From positions 124,001 through 188,000 of the forward strand of contig JAEUVX010000003.1 of the NCBI GenBank assembly GCA_016786615.1: a stretch of DNA of 64,000 nucleotides, given 5' to 3'. Each line of letters starts with the position of its first letter. Positions within the stretch are counted from its first letter, which is position 1. This document shows positions 8,537 to 17,763 of the stretch, in pieces. The notes under the pieces are model-generated. The model searched no databases. It was not told where the DNA came from and saw nothing but the letters and a program-made list of their open reading frames with translations. The DNA comes from Flavipsychrobacter sp. (GTDB taxonomy: Bacteria > Bacteroidota > Bacteroidia > Chitinophagales > Chitinophagaceae). Both the position numbers and the translations under genes were made by a program.

Positions 8537-9208
8537 TTATCCTTCAGAACCCTGCTCAAGGCCAGGTTCGTTGTTTTCTTCATGTACAATGCTGCCATCT
8601 GCTGCTACCAGCAGTTGAGCTTCGTCTTCAGGCATAGCATCTGAAGCATCTGTAGGCAGTACAATTTCTATATTTGTAATGTCCTTCAGCTGCGGCAACT
8701 CTCCTGAGTTGTTGATACCCAGATAGTCCATAAAGTTTTTAGAAGTAGCATAGGTAAGTGGCTTGCCTACCATGTTTTCGTTGCGGCCTGTAATTACTAT
8801 CAGGTCTTTTTCCAGCAATTTCTGAATAGAATAGTCGGCGCTCACACCACGTATAAACTCGATTTCAGCTTTTGTAATCGGTTGTTTGTAAGCGATGATA
8901 GCCAGTGTTTCCATTGCAGCGGTAGAGAGCTTTTTAATGTGCTTATCACCATTCAGCTGCAATACAGTTTTATGATATGCTTTTTTGGTCAGGAATTGGT
9001 AACCACCACCTGCTTCTCTCAGTTGAAAAGGATAATATGGGGCTTCGTATTTTTCGCGAACGGCTTCTATACAAGTAGCTACCCTTTCTCCTTCTATTAT
9101 TTCTTCCAGTGCAGTGCTAAGCATTTCAGTCATTTCCATAAGCGTTATCGGACGCTCGCTGGCAAATATGATTGCTTCTACGTGTGGCATTAATTGTTCG
9201 ATATCCAT
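8537..9208 (-). CDS. scpB: Segregation and condensation protein B
   Basis: A 223-residue ScpB, the winged-helix dimer that binds ScpA and the SMC protein in the chromosome-condensing complex of the cytoplasm. Family motifs include VEAIIFASERPIT at the N terminus, LSTAAMETLAIIAYKQPITK and EIEFIRGVSADYSIQKLLEK in the middle, and GKPLTYATSKNFMDYLGI near the end of the second winged helix. An acidic tail of about 50 residues (DASDAMPEDEAQ and onward) follows and is probably disordered. The start at 9208 is fixed by a perfect AGGAGG five bases upstream. scpA is not beside it, unlike in many Firmicutes. It is transcribed alone, between its terminator and that of the nuo operon. Confidence 0.95.
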   Translation of the reverse strand: MDIEQLMPHVEAIIFASERPITLMEMTEMLSTALEEIIEGERVATCIEAVREKYEAPYYPFQLREAGGGYQFLTKKAYHKTVLQLNGDKHIKKLSTAAMETLAIIAYKQPITKAEIEFIRGVSADYSIQKLLEKDLIVITGRNENMVGKPLTYATSKNFMDYLGINNSGELPQLKDITNIEIVLPTDASDAMPEDEAQLLVAADGSIVHEENNEPGLEQGSEG

Positions 9209-9213
9209 ATAAT

Positions 9214-9219
9214 CCTCCT
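9214..9219 (-). promoter_or_regulatory. Strong Shine-Dalgarno site for scpB
   Basis: The minus strand reads AGGAGG with a five-base spacer before the ATG at 9208. Most genes in this window lack such a site, as is usual for Bacteroidota, so this one decides the start. Confidence 0.75.
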
Positions 9220-9340
9220 TTACTGGTACACACCGAAAATAAGACAGCTTCCCTTCTTTTACCCGAAAAGAAATACACAAGTGTGGGTAAAAACTGACCC
9301 TGTAAAGGTACAGGTAATGGTATGAAACAGGTGTTAAATA

Positions 9341-9368
9341 ACAAAGCCCCGAATTATCGGGGCTTTGT
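9341..9368 (-). terminator. Terminator of the nuo operon
   Basis: ACAAAGCCCCGA (9341-9352) and TCGGGGCTTTGT (9357-9368) form a perfect 12-base stem with loop ATTA. It lies 18 bases after the nuoN stop. The T-tail is short and within the stem, so it may act from both sides. Confidence 0.8.
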
Positions 9369-9386
9369 GTATATTATGAATGTAGT

Positions 9387-10763
9387 TTATACATGTAGTA
9401 TCAAACCCGGCGCAACACCGAGTATCAAAACCAGCAGTACGGTGATTGCCAGTAAAAATTTATCAGTAGCTGTTACTTCCGAATTAAATTCCGGGTTGCC
9501 TTGCTTGAAGTACATTGCAATGATAACACGGAAATAGTAGTATGCACTGATAGCAGCCATGAACAGTGCAAATATTACCAGCCACATCATTTTACCTTGT
9601 TCTACTGCTGCCAGTAATACAAAGTATTTTGCCATAAAACCACCTGTAAGCGGGATACCTGCCAATGAAAACAGGAATATAGCTGTGAAGGCTGCAAGTA
9701 CAGGATCTTTCTTAGCAAGGCCGTTGAAGCCATCATAAGTATAGTCTTTCAGTTTCAGTAATACAGCAAACATACCGATGGTAGCTACGCTATAAGCTAC
9801 TGAATATATCATCATGCCTTCCCAAGCTGTAGCATTAACTGCCAGCACTGCGAAAAGCATAAAGCCGGCCTGTGCTATAGATGAGTATGCCAGCATGCGC
9901 TTGACACTTTGCTGGAATACAGCGGTGATATTGCCGATAAATAAAGTAGCTGCGGTAATGATTGAGAGTACAACTGTCCAATCGCTGCTGAGTGCACCGA
10001 ATGATACTGAGAACAGACGCATAAATGCCACGAACGCACTTGCCTTCACAATGGTAGCCATGAAAGCAGTAAAAGGTGTTGGAGCACCGTCGTACACGTC
10101 AGGTGTCCACATATGCATAGGTGCTGCAGATATTTTAAATGCAAATGCTACCATCAGGAACAGGATACCTGCCATAGCCATCGGGCTCAGCATATCTGAC
10201 TGCAGGAATGTGTATTGAATGATATTGAATGTGCCCGTAGCACCATACAATAATGTAATACCCATCAGCAATATACCTGTAGAAAACGAACCCATCAAAA
10301 AGTATTTCAGCGATGCTTCGCTGCTTTTCAGGTTGCGCTTATCGCTGCCTGCCAGTATGTATTGAGGGATAGATAAGATTTCAATACCGATAAACATGAT
10401 GAGCACATTATTATAAGTGCTGAGCATGTAAACACCGCAAAGGATAAAGAAGATGAGTGCAAAATATTCTGCCACGTGGCTGCCTACACGTTGTATGTCT
10501 TTATTTACCAGCATGGCATACAGCAGTGTACAGCCTGTCATCAGGGTATTGAACCATAATGCATAGCGGTCTATCCGCAGCATATTATTGAAATACGACA
10601 GTGTTTCTGTGGGTGCAGTTGCCGTTAAATCCCAGATATTGACGCCGAGTAAAACAAAGAGTAGGAACACCGCCAGCGATGCAATTGATTTCTTTTCTTT
10701 TACAAACAGCCCCGCAAACATCAGGATGACCCCAAGTACCGTTGCAGCTATTATTGCCTTCAT
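9387..10763 (-). CDS. nuoN: NADH-quinone oxidoreductase subunit N
   Basis: A 458-residue membrane subunit of complex I, one of the three Mrp-antiporter-like proton-pumping subunits. It is almost wholly hydrophobic with about 14 membrane helices. The antiporter-family core is clear: MFIGIEILSIPQYILAGSDK with the conserved Glu of helix 5, and the proton-channel segment FKISAAPMHMWTPDVYDGAP with the conserved Lys. KRMLAYSSIAQAGFMLFA is the broken-helix lysine motif. It is the last gene of the operon; a terminator follows 18 bases later. The gap of 65 bases to nuoM contains a hairpin. Confidence 0.96.
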   Translation of the reverse strand: MKAIIAATVLGVILMFAGLFVKEKKSIASLAVFLLFVLLGVNIWDLTATAPTETLSYFNNMLRIDRYALWFNTLMTGCTLLYAMLVNKDIQRVGSHVAEYFALIFFILCGVYMLSTYNNVLIMFIGIEILSIPQYILAGSDKRNLKSSEASLKYFLMGSFSTGILLMGITLLYGATGTFNIIQYTFLQSDMLSPMAMAGILFLMVAFAFKISAAPMHMWTPDVYDGAPTPFTAFMATIVKASAFVAFMRLFSVSFGALSSDWTVVLSIITAATLFIGNITAVFQQSVKRMLAYSSIAQAGFMLFAVLAVNATAWEGMMIYSVAYSVATIGMFAVLLKLKDYTYDGFNGLAKKDPVLAAFTAIFLFSLAGIPLTGGFMAKYFVLLAAVEQGKMMWLVIFALFMAAISAYYYFRVIIAMYFKQGNPEFNSEVTATDKFLLAITVLLVLILGVAPGLILHV

Positions 10764-10776
10764 ATTATATATTCTG

Positions 10777-10810
10777 AACAGGGAAATGCAGTTATTACTG
10801 TAACCCTGTT
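10777..10810 (-). other. Intercistronic hairpin between nuoM and nuoN
   Basis: AACAGGG (10777-10783) pairs with CCCTGTT (10804-10810) and encloses a second stem, GCAGT with ACTGT around TATT. There is no T-tract, so it is more likely an RNA stability or processing element than a terminator. Confidence 0.45.
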
Positions 10811-10828
10811 ATTAGTTTTTAAATGTTA

Positions 10829-12268
10829 TTAAGGTATCATCATATTCGCTACACCTGCTGTCATATCCAGTAATGGTTTAGGATATACACCTAGGAATAT
10901 AATGATTGCTATAATTATTGCCAGCCCGGCAAATTCATTTCCTGTAAGGTCTTTCTGCACTTTCATCTCTACAGCATCGCCATAGGCAGTTTTCTGCACC
11001 ATATTGAGGGTATAAACAGCACCCAGTATCACGCCCAGACCTGCCACTATCATAAATGTAACGCGGTATGCTGAAGCACTTGAGAACAGGCCATTAAACA
11101 ACATGAATTCTCCGATAAAACCGTTTGTAAGTGGTAATGCTATGTTTGCGAGTGATATAATAACAAATGCGATAGCCATTTGCGGAGCGCTTGTAGCCAT
11201 ACCACCCAGTTTGGTCATATCGCGTGTACCCCAGCGTTGTTCTATCATGCTAACGATTAACCACATACCGGTTATGTTAATACCGTGATTGAACATCTGC
11301 ACCATCAGGCCGTGCATACCCACATTGGTTTGAGAGAATGCAGCTGCGCTCATCAGGCCCATGTGGGCAATAGATGAATATGCAACAAGGCGTTTCAGGT
11401 CTGTTTGTACAATGGCTATCAGCGAAGCATACACAATACCAATAACTGAGAGTACTATTACAGTATCGCTCCAGAAAGCTACACCTTGTGGTACTACAGG
11501 TAACAACCAGTTGATAACCCCGAATAAACCCATCTTCACCATCAGGGCGCTCAGTACAACAGTTACTGTTGTCGGAGATTGCTCGTACGTATCGGGCTGC
11601 CATGTGTGGAATGGGAATACCGGCATTTTAATGGCGAAGGCAACGAATATCAACACAAACAACCATTGCTGTGTAACGGGGTCTAATGAAGCACCTGCGC
11701 GAATAATATTTTCCCAACTATATGCGTTTACACCCGGTGTTTGCAGCGACAAATAAATAAGCGCTGCCAACATCATCAAGCTGCCGAGGAATGTATAAAC
11801 GAAGAATTTGAAAGTAACCTGAATACGTTTTTCGCCACCCCAACGAGAACAAAGGAAATAAACGGGTATCAGCGCCAGTTCCCAGAAGAAGTAGAACAAT
11901 AACGCATCGTGTGCAAGGAATACACCCGTGATGCCTGCTTGAGAAAGCAGCATCAGGCCATAGAAAGAACCGGTGTTCTCTACCTCTTTATTCCAATTGC
12001 TTATAAATACTACTGGCATAACAATACCTGTCAGCAGGCAGAGCATAGCGCTCATACCATCGGCATGTAAACTGAGTTGTGCGCCAAGGCGTGGTATCCA
12101 CTGCATGCTCCAGTCTACAGGCTGTGTACCGGCAGTGGCACTGATATAAGCAGCCAGTCCCAATGTGGCCAGAGAACTTATGAGGGCAACGCTCTTTGCG
12201 CTTTCTTTTGCAAGAAAACTAAGAATGCCTGCCACAATAGGAACCAGTATAAGTAATGTCAATATCAT
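10829..12268 (-). CDS. nuoM: NADH-quinone oxidoreductase subunit M
   Basis: A 479-residue antiporter-like membrane subunit of complex I. Recognisable motifs are LLFYFFWELALIPVYFLCSR with the conserved helix-5 Glu, FAIKMPVFPFHTWQPDTYEQ with the channel lysine, and LKRLVAYSSIAHMGLMSAA, the broken-helix motif. The start is placed at the ATG at 12268 (MILTLLILVPIVAG); an in-frame TTG four codons upstream is less likely. The C terminus ends after a last helix (IIIAIIIFLGVYPKPLLDM). It lies between nuoL (33 bases) and nuoN (65 bases) and pumps protons through the inner membrane. Confidence 0.96.
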   Translation of the reverse strand: MILTLLILVPIVAGILSFLAKESAKSVALISSLATLGLAAYISATAGTQPVDWSMQWIPRLGAQLSLHADGMSAMLCLLTGIVMPVVFISNWNKEVENTGSFYGLMLLSQAGITGVFLAHDALLFYFFWELALIPVYFLCSRWGGEKRIQVTFKFFVYTFLGSLMMLAALIYLSLQTPGVNAYSWENIIRAGASLDPVTQQWLFVLIFVAFAIKMPVFPFHTWQPDTYEQSPTTVTVVLSALMVKMGLFGVINWLLPVVPQGVAFWSDTVIVLSVIGIVYASLIAIVQTDLKRLVAYSSIAHMGLMSAAAFSQTNVGMHGLMVQMFNHGINITGMWLIVSMIEQRWGTRDMTKLGGMATSAPQMAIAFVIISLANIALPLTNGFIGEFMLFNGLFSSASAYRVTFMIVAGLGVILGAVYTLNMVQKTAYGDAVEMKVQKDLTGNEFAGLAIIIAIIIFLGVYPKPLLDMTAGVANMMIP

Positions 12269-12301
12269 AACGCTATGCAATTGTTTTGCAGTTGCTATCT
12301 A

Positions 12302-14188
12302 TTAATAATTTAAAACAAAAAACTTCAATGCAAATAACAACACCATGCCTATCACCATCGCAAAGATGTAGAAGCCAACCTGCCCTGTTTGCAATAACCG
12401 TACACGGTCACTACCCCAACGCACCAGTTTGCCTGTACCATTTACCACACCGTCAACACCCAACTTTTCAACAAATCGGTCTAACAGATTTGATAATGCA
12501 CCCAACGGGCGCACGATAACTGCATCGTACAATTCATCTACATACCATTTATTTTCAAGCACTTTTGCAAGCCCTGTATTTTCAACAAAGTTTGGCGTTT
12601 TAGTTGCCACCCTTGCCACGATAATCATTGCTATAACTAATCCTGTAGATAAGCCCATCAGCATCCATTCTGTATTGTGTTCCAGATGGTGCACATTGAA
12701 GTTGTTAACCACAGAACCCAGATATGTGTTCAATGTATGATGTTCGCTGATAACAGCAGGCAGGCCTACATAACCACCTATCACAGACATAATAGCCAAC
12801 ACTATCAGCGGCATTGTGATAGCTGCAGGGCTTTCGTGCAGGTGATGGTACTGCTCTTCCGTACCACGGAAAGAACCCGTGAACGTAAGGAAGTAGAGTC
12901 GGAACATATAGAACGCCGTCATCAGTGCTGCACCCAACGCCATGTAATACATTACCGGGCTGTGTGCGTATACAGATGCCAGAATTTCGTCTTTAGAGAA
13001 GAAGCCGGAGAAACCAGGAATACCTGCAATAGCAAGGCAACCTATCAGGAAGGTAGCACCTGTTATCTTCATGTGCTTATTGAGGCCACCCATCTTGCGG
13101 ATGTCCTGCTCGCCACCCATAGCATGGATAACGCTACCCGAACCAAGGAACAACAGGGCTTTGAAGAAAGCATGTGTCATAACGTGGAATACAGCAGTAG
13201 TATATGCACCCACACCTAGTGCGAGGAACATAAAACCAAGCTGGCTGACTGTAGAGTATGCGAGTACTTTTTTGATATCGTATTGACGGATGGCAATTGA
13301 TGCAGCAAGTATAGCAGTTGCCAGACCGATAATAGCAACGAGATTGAGTGCAGCAGGTGCAAGATTGTAAAGCGCATGGCTTCTTGCTATCATATAGATA
13401 CCTGCAGTAACCATCGTTGCGGCGTGGATGAGGGCAGATACAGGTGTAGGTCCTGCCATCGCATCGGGCAACCATGTATATAATGGTATCTGTGCACTTT
13501 TACCCATAGCACCAATGAACAGGCAGATAGCTATCCAGTTGTACATATTGGCTGATAGTTGTACTTGTCCACCGTTCAGTTGGCCGAAGAATTCGTTGTA
13601 TGAAAGTGTACCGTAGTTGAAAAGTATCAGCAACATACCTACCAGGAAACCAAGGTCGCCTATACGGTTCATCACAAATGCTTTCTTAGCGGCATTGGTA
13701 TAATCCCTGTTTTTGAACCAGAAACCGATAAGGAGGTAAGAGCAAAGGCCTACACCTTCCCAACCAATGAACATGATAAGATAGTTGGAACCCAATACCA
13801 GAAGCAACATCGAGAATACGAACAGATTGAGGTAGGCGAAGTATTTCACCATGCCCTCATCTTCGTGCATATAAGATGTAGAGTATACGTGTATCAGAAA
13901 ACCGATACCTGTAATAATAAGCAGAAACAGAGATGACAATGCATCTACCTGAAATGCAAAAGGTATATACAGTTTTCCCGACTGAATGAAATCGAACAAA
14001 TGCACAACAGTTGATGCACCTGTACTTTTTACCTCGAAGAAGATACCTAACGAAACTGCGAACGAAGCCAGAATAGCTAAGCTACCGATAACACCACCGG
14101 CAGTCTTAGGTATTTTTCGCCAACCTATACCATTGATAAGGAAACCTATCAACGGGAATAAAGGAACCAGCCAAACAAGGTTAGTCAT
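12302..14188 (-). CDS. nuoL: NADH-quinone oxidoreductase subunit L
   Basis: A 628-residue subunit, the distal antiporter-like pump of complex I. Motifs include MFIGWEGVGLCSYLLIGFWF with the helix-5 Glu, AQIPLYTWLPDAMAGPTPVS followed by ALIHAATMVTAGIYMI, and KKVLAYSTVSQLGFMFLALG. A second histidine-rich region (VMTHAFFKALLFLGSGSVIH) is typical of NuoL. The C-terminal 130 residues contain the long lateral helix and end in a final membrane helix (FAMVIGMVLLFALKFFVLNY). Length matches the family. It lies nine bases after nuoK. Confidence 0.97.
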   Translation of the reverse strand: MTNLVWLVPLFPLIGFLINGIGWRKIPKTAGGVIGSLAILASFAVSLGIFFEVKSTGASTVVHLFDFIQSGKLYIPFAFQVDALSSLFLLIITGIGFLIHVYSTSYMHEDEGMVKYFAYLNLFVFSMLLLVLGSNYLIMFIGWEGVGLCSYLLIGFWFKNRDYTNAAKKAFVMNRIGDLGFLVGMLLILFNYGTLSYNEFFGQLNGGQVQLSANMYNWIAICLFIGAMGKSAQIPLYTWLPDAMAGPTPVSALIHAATMVTAGIYMIARSHALYNLAPAALNLVAIIGLATAILAASIAIRQYDIKKVLAYSTVSQLGFMFLALGVGAYTTAVFHVMTHAFFKALLFLGSGSVIHAMGGEQDIRKMGGLNKHMKITGATFLIGCLAIAGIPGFSGFFSKDEILASVYAHSPVMYYMALGAALMTAFYMFRLYFLTFTGSFRGTEEQYHHLHESPAAITMPLIVLAIMSVIGGYVGLPAVISEHHTLNTYLGSVVNNFNVHHLEHNTEWMLMGLSTGLVIAMIIVARVATKTPNFVENTGLAKVLENKWYVDELYDAVIVRPLGALSNLLDRFVEKLGVDGVVNGTGKLVRWGSDRVRLLQTGQVGFYIFAMVIGMVLLFALKFFVLNY

Positions 14189-14197
14189 TATAAAAAA

Positions 14198-14497
14198 TTA
14201 GTGTTTAAGTCTGTTTAATATATTGATGTCAACAGAGTGTACCTTACGATACATCATCACGATTATTGCTAACCCTACCGCAACCTCTGCTGCAGCCACC
14301 ACCATTATAAAGAATACAAATATCTGCGCCGCTGCGTCGTTGTACATTTTAGAAAATGCAACCATCAACAGGTTTACCGCATTCAGCATCAGTTCTATGC
14401 ACATAAATACGATGATGGCATTTCTGCGCATCATGGCACCCATCATACCGATGCAAAACAAAGCAAGGCTCAGAAACAAATAATATTGTACAGGCAT
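14198..14497 (-). CDS. nuoK: NADH-quinone oxidoreductase subunit K
   Basis: A 99-residue membrane subunit of complex I with three helices. It carries the two conserved buried glutamates: one in [17 protein letters not shown] and one in [20 protein letters not shown]. Start [14 protein letters not shown] and length fit the family. It lies 28 bases after nuoJ and nine before nuoL. Confidence 0.97.
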   Translation of the reverse strand: MPVQYYLFLSLALFCIGMMGAMMRRNAIIVFMCIELMLNAVNLLMVAFSKMYNDAAAQIFVFFIMVVAAAEVAVGLAIIVMMYRKVHSVDINILNRLKH

Positions 14498-14525
14498 CTT
14501 TAGCTGTTTTCTTCGTTGTTAATAA

Positions 14526-15035
14526 TTAAGCGGTCTTTTCAGTTTCTTTCCTACCTATCACTACTGCACCAATCATTGCACTCAGGAAAAGAACACTACT
14601 TATTTCGAACGGCAATACAAACTGCGTGAACAGTGTCTTACCGAGGTTTTTAATAAGGCCAATATCTGTTGATGTCTGGTCGAGTGAAGTAATAGTTGAT
14701 GTCCTCAACGCAGCCAGTATAACCAGCAGCAGTGTACCACCCGATATTGCACCCGCTATCTGCACCAGTCGGTTCTTCTGCGGTTCGGTATCGGCATTTA
14801 GGTTCATCAACATTATCACAAAGAGGAACAGTACCATGATAGCACCGGCATATACTATAATATTAACGATGGCAAGGAACTGCGCATTCAATAATATATA
14901 ATGCCCTGATATAGCAAAAAATGTAGCAATAAGGAACAACACGCTATTAACAGGATTGCGGCTGAGTATTACACCCAACGCACAGCTTAGTGCCATAACG
15001 GTTAAGAACCAGAATATAATTTCGTAAACACCCAT
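14526..15035 (-). CDS. nuoJ: NADH-quinone oxidoreductase subunit J
   Basis: A 169-residue membrane subunit of complex I with five predicted helices. The family segment SRNPVNSVLFLIATFFAISG and the pi-bulge helix segment VNIIVYAGAIMVLFLFVIML are present. The C-terminal helix ISSVLFLSAMIGAVVIGRKE ends the protein. It begins four bases after the nuoI stop. Confidence 0.96.
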   Translation of the reverse strand: MGVYEIIFWFLTVMALSCALGVILSRNPVNSVLFLIATFFAISGHYILLNAQFLAIVNIIVYAGAIMVLFLFVIMLMNLNADTEPQKNRLVQIAGAISGGTLLLVILAALRTSTITSLDQTSTDIGLIKNLGKTLFTQFVLPFEISSVLFLSAMIGAVVIGRKETEKTA

Positions 15036-15039
15036 GATA

Positions 15040-15546
15040 CTATTTACTTTCTTGTTTATGAGGGTGAGGAATTAACAAGTCGTCTTTCTTATATATAAAG
15101 CTTTCGCGCGTATAGTTTGTAGGCATTACCGTTTCGCTCAGGTACACCGCATCTTTCGGGCAAGCCTCTTCGCACAGGCCACAGAATATACAACGCAGCA
15201 TATTTATTTCATATTTAGCTGCATACTTCTCTTCGCGATATATATTTTCTTCGCCGGCTTTACGTTCTGCTGCTTCCATTGTAATAGCTTCTGCAGGACA
15301 AGCCAATGCACACAAACCACATGCTGTGCAACGCTCACGGCCTTGCTCATCACGGTTCAGTACATGCAGACCACGAAATACGGGACTGAACGGACGCTTT
15401 TCTTCAGGGTATTGTACAGTAGCCTTCTTTTTGAAGATATGGCCAACCGTAATGCTAAGCCCCTTAGCTATTGCCGGCAAATAAATCTTCTCTCCGAATG
15501 TCATCGGATCACGATTTACCTGTGCAGACCTGTTAGTTAATTTCAT
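15040..15546 (-). CDS. nuoI: NADH-quinone oxidoreductase subunit I
   Basis: A 168-residue peripheral-arm subunit carrying clusters N6a and N6b. Two ferredoxin-type motifs are intact: CTACGLCALACPAEAI and CIFCGLCEEACPKDAV. The N-terminal amphipathic part (YLPAIAKGLSITVGHIFKKK) is the segment that docks on the membrane domain. It passes electrons from NuoG toward NuoB and quinone. It sits between nuoH and nuoJ. Confidence 0.97.
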   Translation of the reverse strand: MKLTNRSAQVNRDPMTFGEKIYLPAIAKGLSITVGHIFKKKATVQYPEEKRPFSPVFRGLHVLNRDEQGRERCTACGLCALACPAEAITMEAAERKAGEENIYREEKYAAKYEINMLRCIFCGLCEEACPKDAVYLSETVMPTNYTRESFIYKKDDLLIPHPHKQESK

Positions 15547-15556
15547 TTCAATACAA

Positions 15557-16615
15557 TTATTTTATTACCCACAATATCACTGCACCTGTTATCACCATGT
15601 TTACCAATGCTAATGGAATCAGCGATTTCCAACCCAAGCGCATCAGCTGATCGTAACGGAATCGTGGTAGTGTCCACCTGATAAACATGAAGAACAGTAT
15701 AATGCATATTGCTTTAGTGAGCAATGTTAATACACAAATGATTGCAAATAATATAGGGCTAACGCTTGCTGCTACTTCATCCATGAACGGGAAGTTGTAG
15801 CCACCGAAGAAAAGCGTAGCTATAACTGTAGAACTGATGAACAGGTTGATGTATTCAGCAAACAGATAGAAACCCAGTTTCATGGAAGAATATTCCTGAT
15901 GATAACCCATGTTCAGTTCACTTTCACACTCCGGCAAATCGAATGGTGCACGGTTTAACTCTGCGAATGCGCAAACCAGGAATATGAAAAAGCCCAATGG
16001 TTGTTTGAAGAAGTTCCATGTAAAATAGCCTGCATCCCAGAAGCCATGTTGCTGCTCTACGATTTCGCGCAGGCTCAGCGAACCAGTCATCATCAGCATA
16101 GCAACAAGGCTAAGGCCCATTGCCAGCTCATAAGATATTGCCTGCGATGCTGCACGGATACTACTCAACAGCGAGAACTTGTTGTTAGAAGCCCAGCCAC
16201 CCAGCATCACACCATATACACCAAGGCTCACCACACCAAATATGAAAAGGATACCAATATTAATATCTGCTACCTGCAGCGATATAACACCATTTTCTGT
16301 AACGATATCCGGACCCCAAGGCACTACAGCACTTGTCATTACCGCTGTAAGCATAGCCAGTGCAGGACCGAGGATGAAGAGGAAACGTGTAGAGCGGTCA
16401 GGTATGATTTCTTCTTTGAAGAAGAGTTTCAGACCATCGGCCATAGGCTGCAGCAAACCCATAAAACCTGCACGGTTAGGACCACGGCGGTCTTGCATGA
16501 CGGCTGCTACCTTACGTTCTGCCCATGTAGCATACATGGCAATACCCAGCGAACCCAGTAGTATAACTGAGATGAGCAGTACTTTTTCAATTATGAAAGC
16601 TATATCCAATTGCAT
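15557..16615 (-). CDS. nuoH: NADH-quinone oxidoreductase subunit H
   Basis: A 352-residue membrane subunit forming much of the quinone chamber of complex I. Recognisable motifs: YATWAERKVAAVMQDRRGPN (first loop), GLLQPMADGLKLFFKEE, FAELNRAPFDLPECESELNM with the acidic loop, and RWTLPRFRYDQLMRLGWKSL near the C terminus. About eight membrane helices are visible. The start ATG at 16613-16615 is 29 bases after nuoG. Confidence 0.97.
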   Translation of the reverse strand: MQLDIAFIIEKVLLISVILLGSLGIAMYATWAERKVAAVMQDRRGPNRAGFMGLLQPMADGLKLFFKEEIIPDRSTRFLFILGPALAMLTAVMTSAVVPWGPDIVTENGVISLQVADINIGILFIFGVVSLGVYGVMLGGWASNNKFSLLSSIRAASQAISYELAMGLSLVAMLMMTGSLSLREIVEQQHGFWDAGYFTWNFFKQPLGFFIFLVCAFAELNRAPFDLPECESELNMGYHQEYSSMKLGFYLFAEYINLFISSTVIATLFFGGYNFPFMDEVAASVSPILFAIICVLTLLTKAICIILFFMFIRWTLPRFRYDQLMRLGWKSLIPLALVNMVITGAVILWVIK

Positions 16616-16644
16616 AGCGGCGCAAAACTAATTAGTTCGATTAA

Positions 16645-17727
16645 TTATTTACCTGTATTCTTAAAATCATCGCTGTGTGCAGGGCCTGCTATCTTCGACA
16701 GTTCTACTTCCGGCCTGTTTACATCACTCACTGTATGAATATCAAGTAACATTTTCGGGTCTTTACCTATCACTTTGTCAATATATACAGGTTGTTTCTT
16801 AACCCCTACATAATGGCCTTGTGATATTACACTGTGTCTGCTGATTTTTGACGGGCCTTCTATCACCCAGTCTTTCGCAGATTTTTTATGGAAGCGGCAA
16901 TCGTTACAAATCCATTCTTCTACCTCGCCCCACTGGTCTTTACGTGCAGTGACACGGTATACCTCATCGCCACGCATCCACAGGCGCGCTTTACCACCAC
17001 ATGTTTTACAATCGCAATGCGCATCTACCGGTTTGGTAAACCATACGCGGTTTTTGAAACGGAATGTTTTATCTGTAAGCGCACCTACAGGGCATACATC
17101 TATTACGTTACCAATGAATTCATTATCCAAAGACTTGCCGAGCAACGTACTGATAGCAGCGTGGTCGCCACGATCCAGTACACCATGCTCACGTTTTTGT
17201 GTAAGCTGCTCTGCAGTATATACACAACGGTAGCAAAGTATGCAACGCGTCATGTGCAATGATATATAATCGCCAAGGTCTTCTTTTTCAAACGTACGAC
17301 GATCGAACTCGTAACGTGTAGTAGATGCACCATGCTCGTAGCTCAGGTCCTGCAGATGGCATTCACCTGCCTGATCGCACACAGGGCAATCCAGCGGGTG
17401 ATTCACCAGCAGCATTTCCACCACACCTTTGCGTGCATCCAGTACTTTATCAGAAGTAATGTTTTTTACTTCCATACCATCCATCACAGTTGTACGGCAG
17501 CTTGCTACCAGCTTCGGCATAGGGCGCGGATCTTTTTCAGAACCCTTGCTAACCTCTACCAGGCAGGTACGGCATTTACCACCACTACCTTCCAGCTTGC
17601 TGTAGTAACACATAGCAGGCGGCGTAACATCACCACCTATCATACGCGCTGCGTTCAGTATCGTCGTTCCCGGCGCTACCTCAACTGTTATGTTGTCTAT
17701 CGTTACTTTAAACTTTTGATCACTCAT
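16645..17727 (-). CDS. nuoG: NADH-quinone oxidoreductase subunit G, short form
   Basis: A 360-residue short NuoG of the peripheral arm. It has the plant-ferredoxin-like 2Fe-2S domain (CYYSKLEGSGGKCRTCLVEV, then SCRTTV), the His/Cys cluster motif HPLDCPVCDQAGECHLQD, and the 4Fe-4S motif MTRCILCYRC with IDVCPVGALT. A truncated start of the molybdopterin-type domain follows (CDCKTCGGKARLWMRGDEVY and WICNDCRF), then the protein ends. The E. coli protein is about 900 residues, so the large pterin-fold domain is absent. I recall short NuoG as usual in Bacteroidota, so this is not treated as a broken gene. It lies 36 bases after nuoF. Confidence 0.94.
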   Translation of the reverse strand: MSDQKFKVTIDNITVEVAPGTTILNAARMIGGDVTPPAMCYYSKLEGSGGKCRTCLVEVSKGSEKDPRPMPKLVASCRTTVMDGMEVKNITSDKVLDARKGVVEMLLVNHPLDCPVCDQAGECHLQDLSYEHGASTTRYEFDRRTFEKEDLGDYISLHMTRCILCYRCVYTAEQLTQKREHGVLDRGDHAAISTLLGKSLDNEFIGNVIDVCPVGALTDKTFRFKNRVWFTKPVDAHCDCKTCGGKARLWMRGDEVYRVTARKDQWGEVEEWICNDCRFHKKSAKDWVIEGPSKISRHSVISQGHYVGVKKQPVYIDKVIGKDPKMLLDIHTVSDVNRPEVELSKIAGPAHSDDFKNTGK

Positions 17728-17763
17728 CGTGACAATGTTTTTCTTTTAAATATTCTTTCCCTA

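Noticed and set aside
16645..17727. NuoG as a truncated pseudogene
   Set aside because: The frame is intact with proper start and stop and all iron-sulfur motifs of the essential part, and short NuoG is, as far as I recall, common in this phylum.
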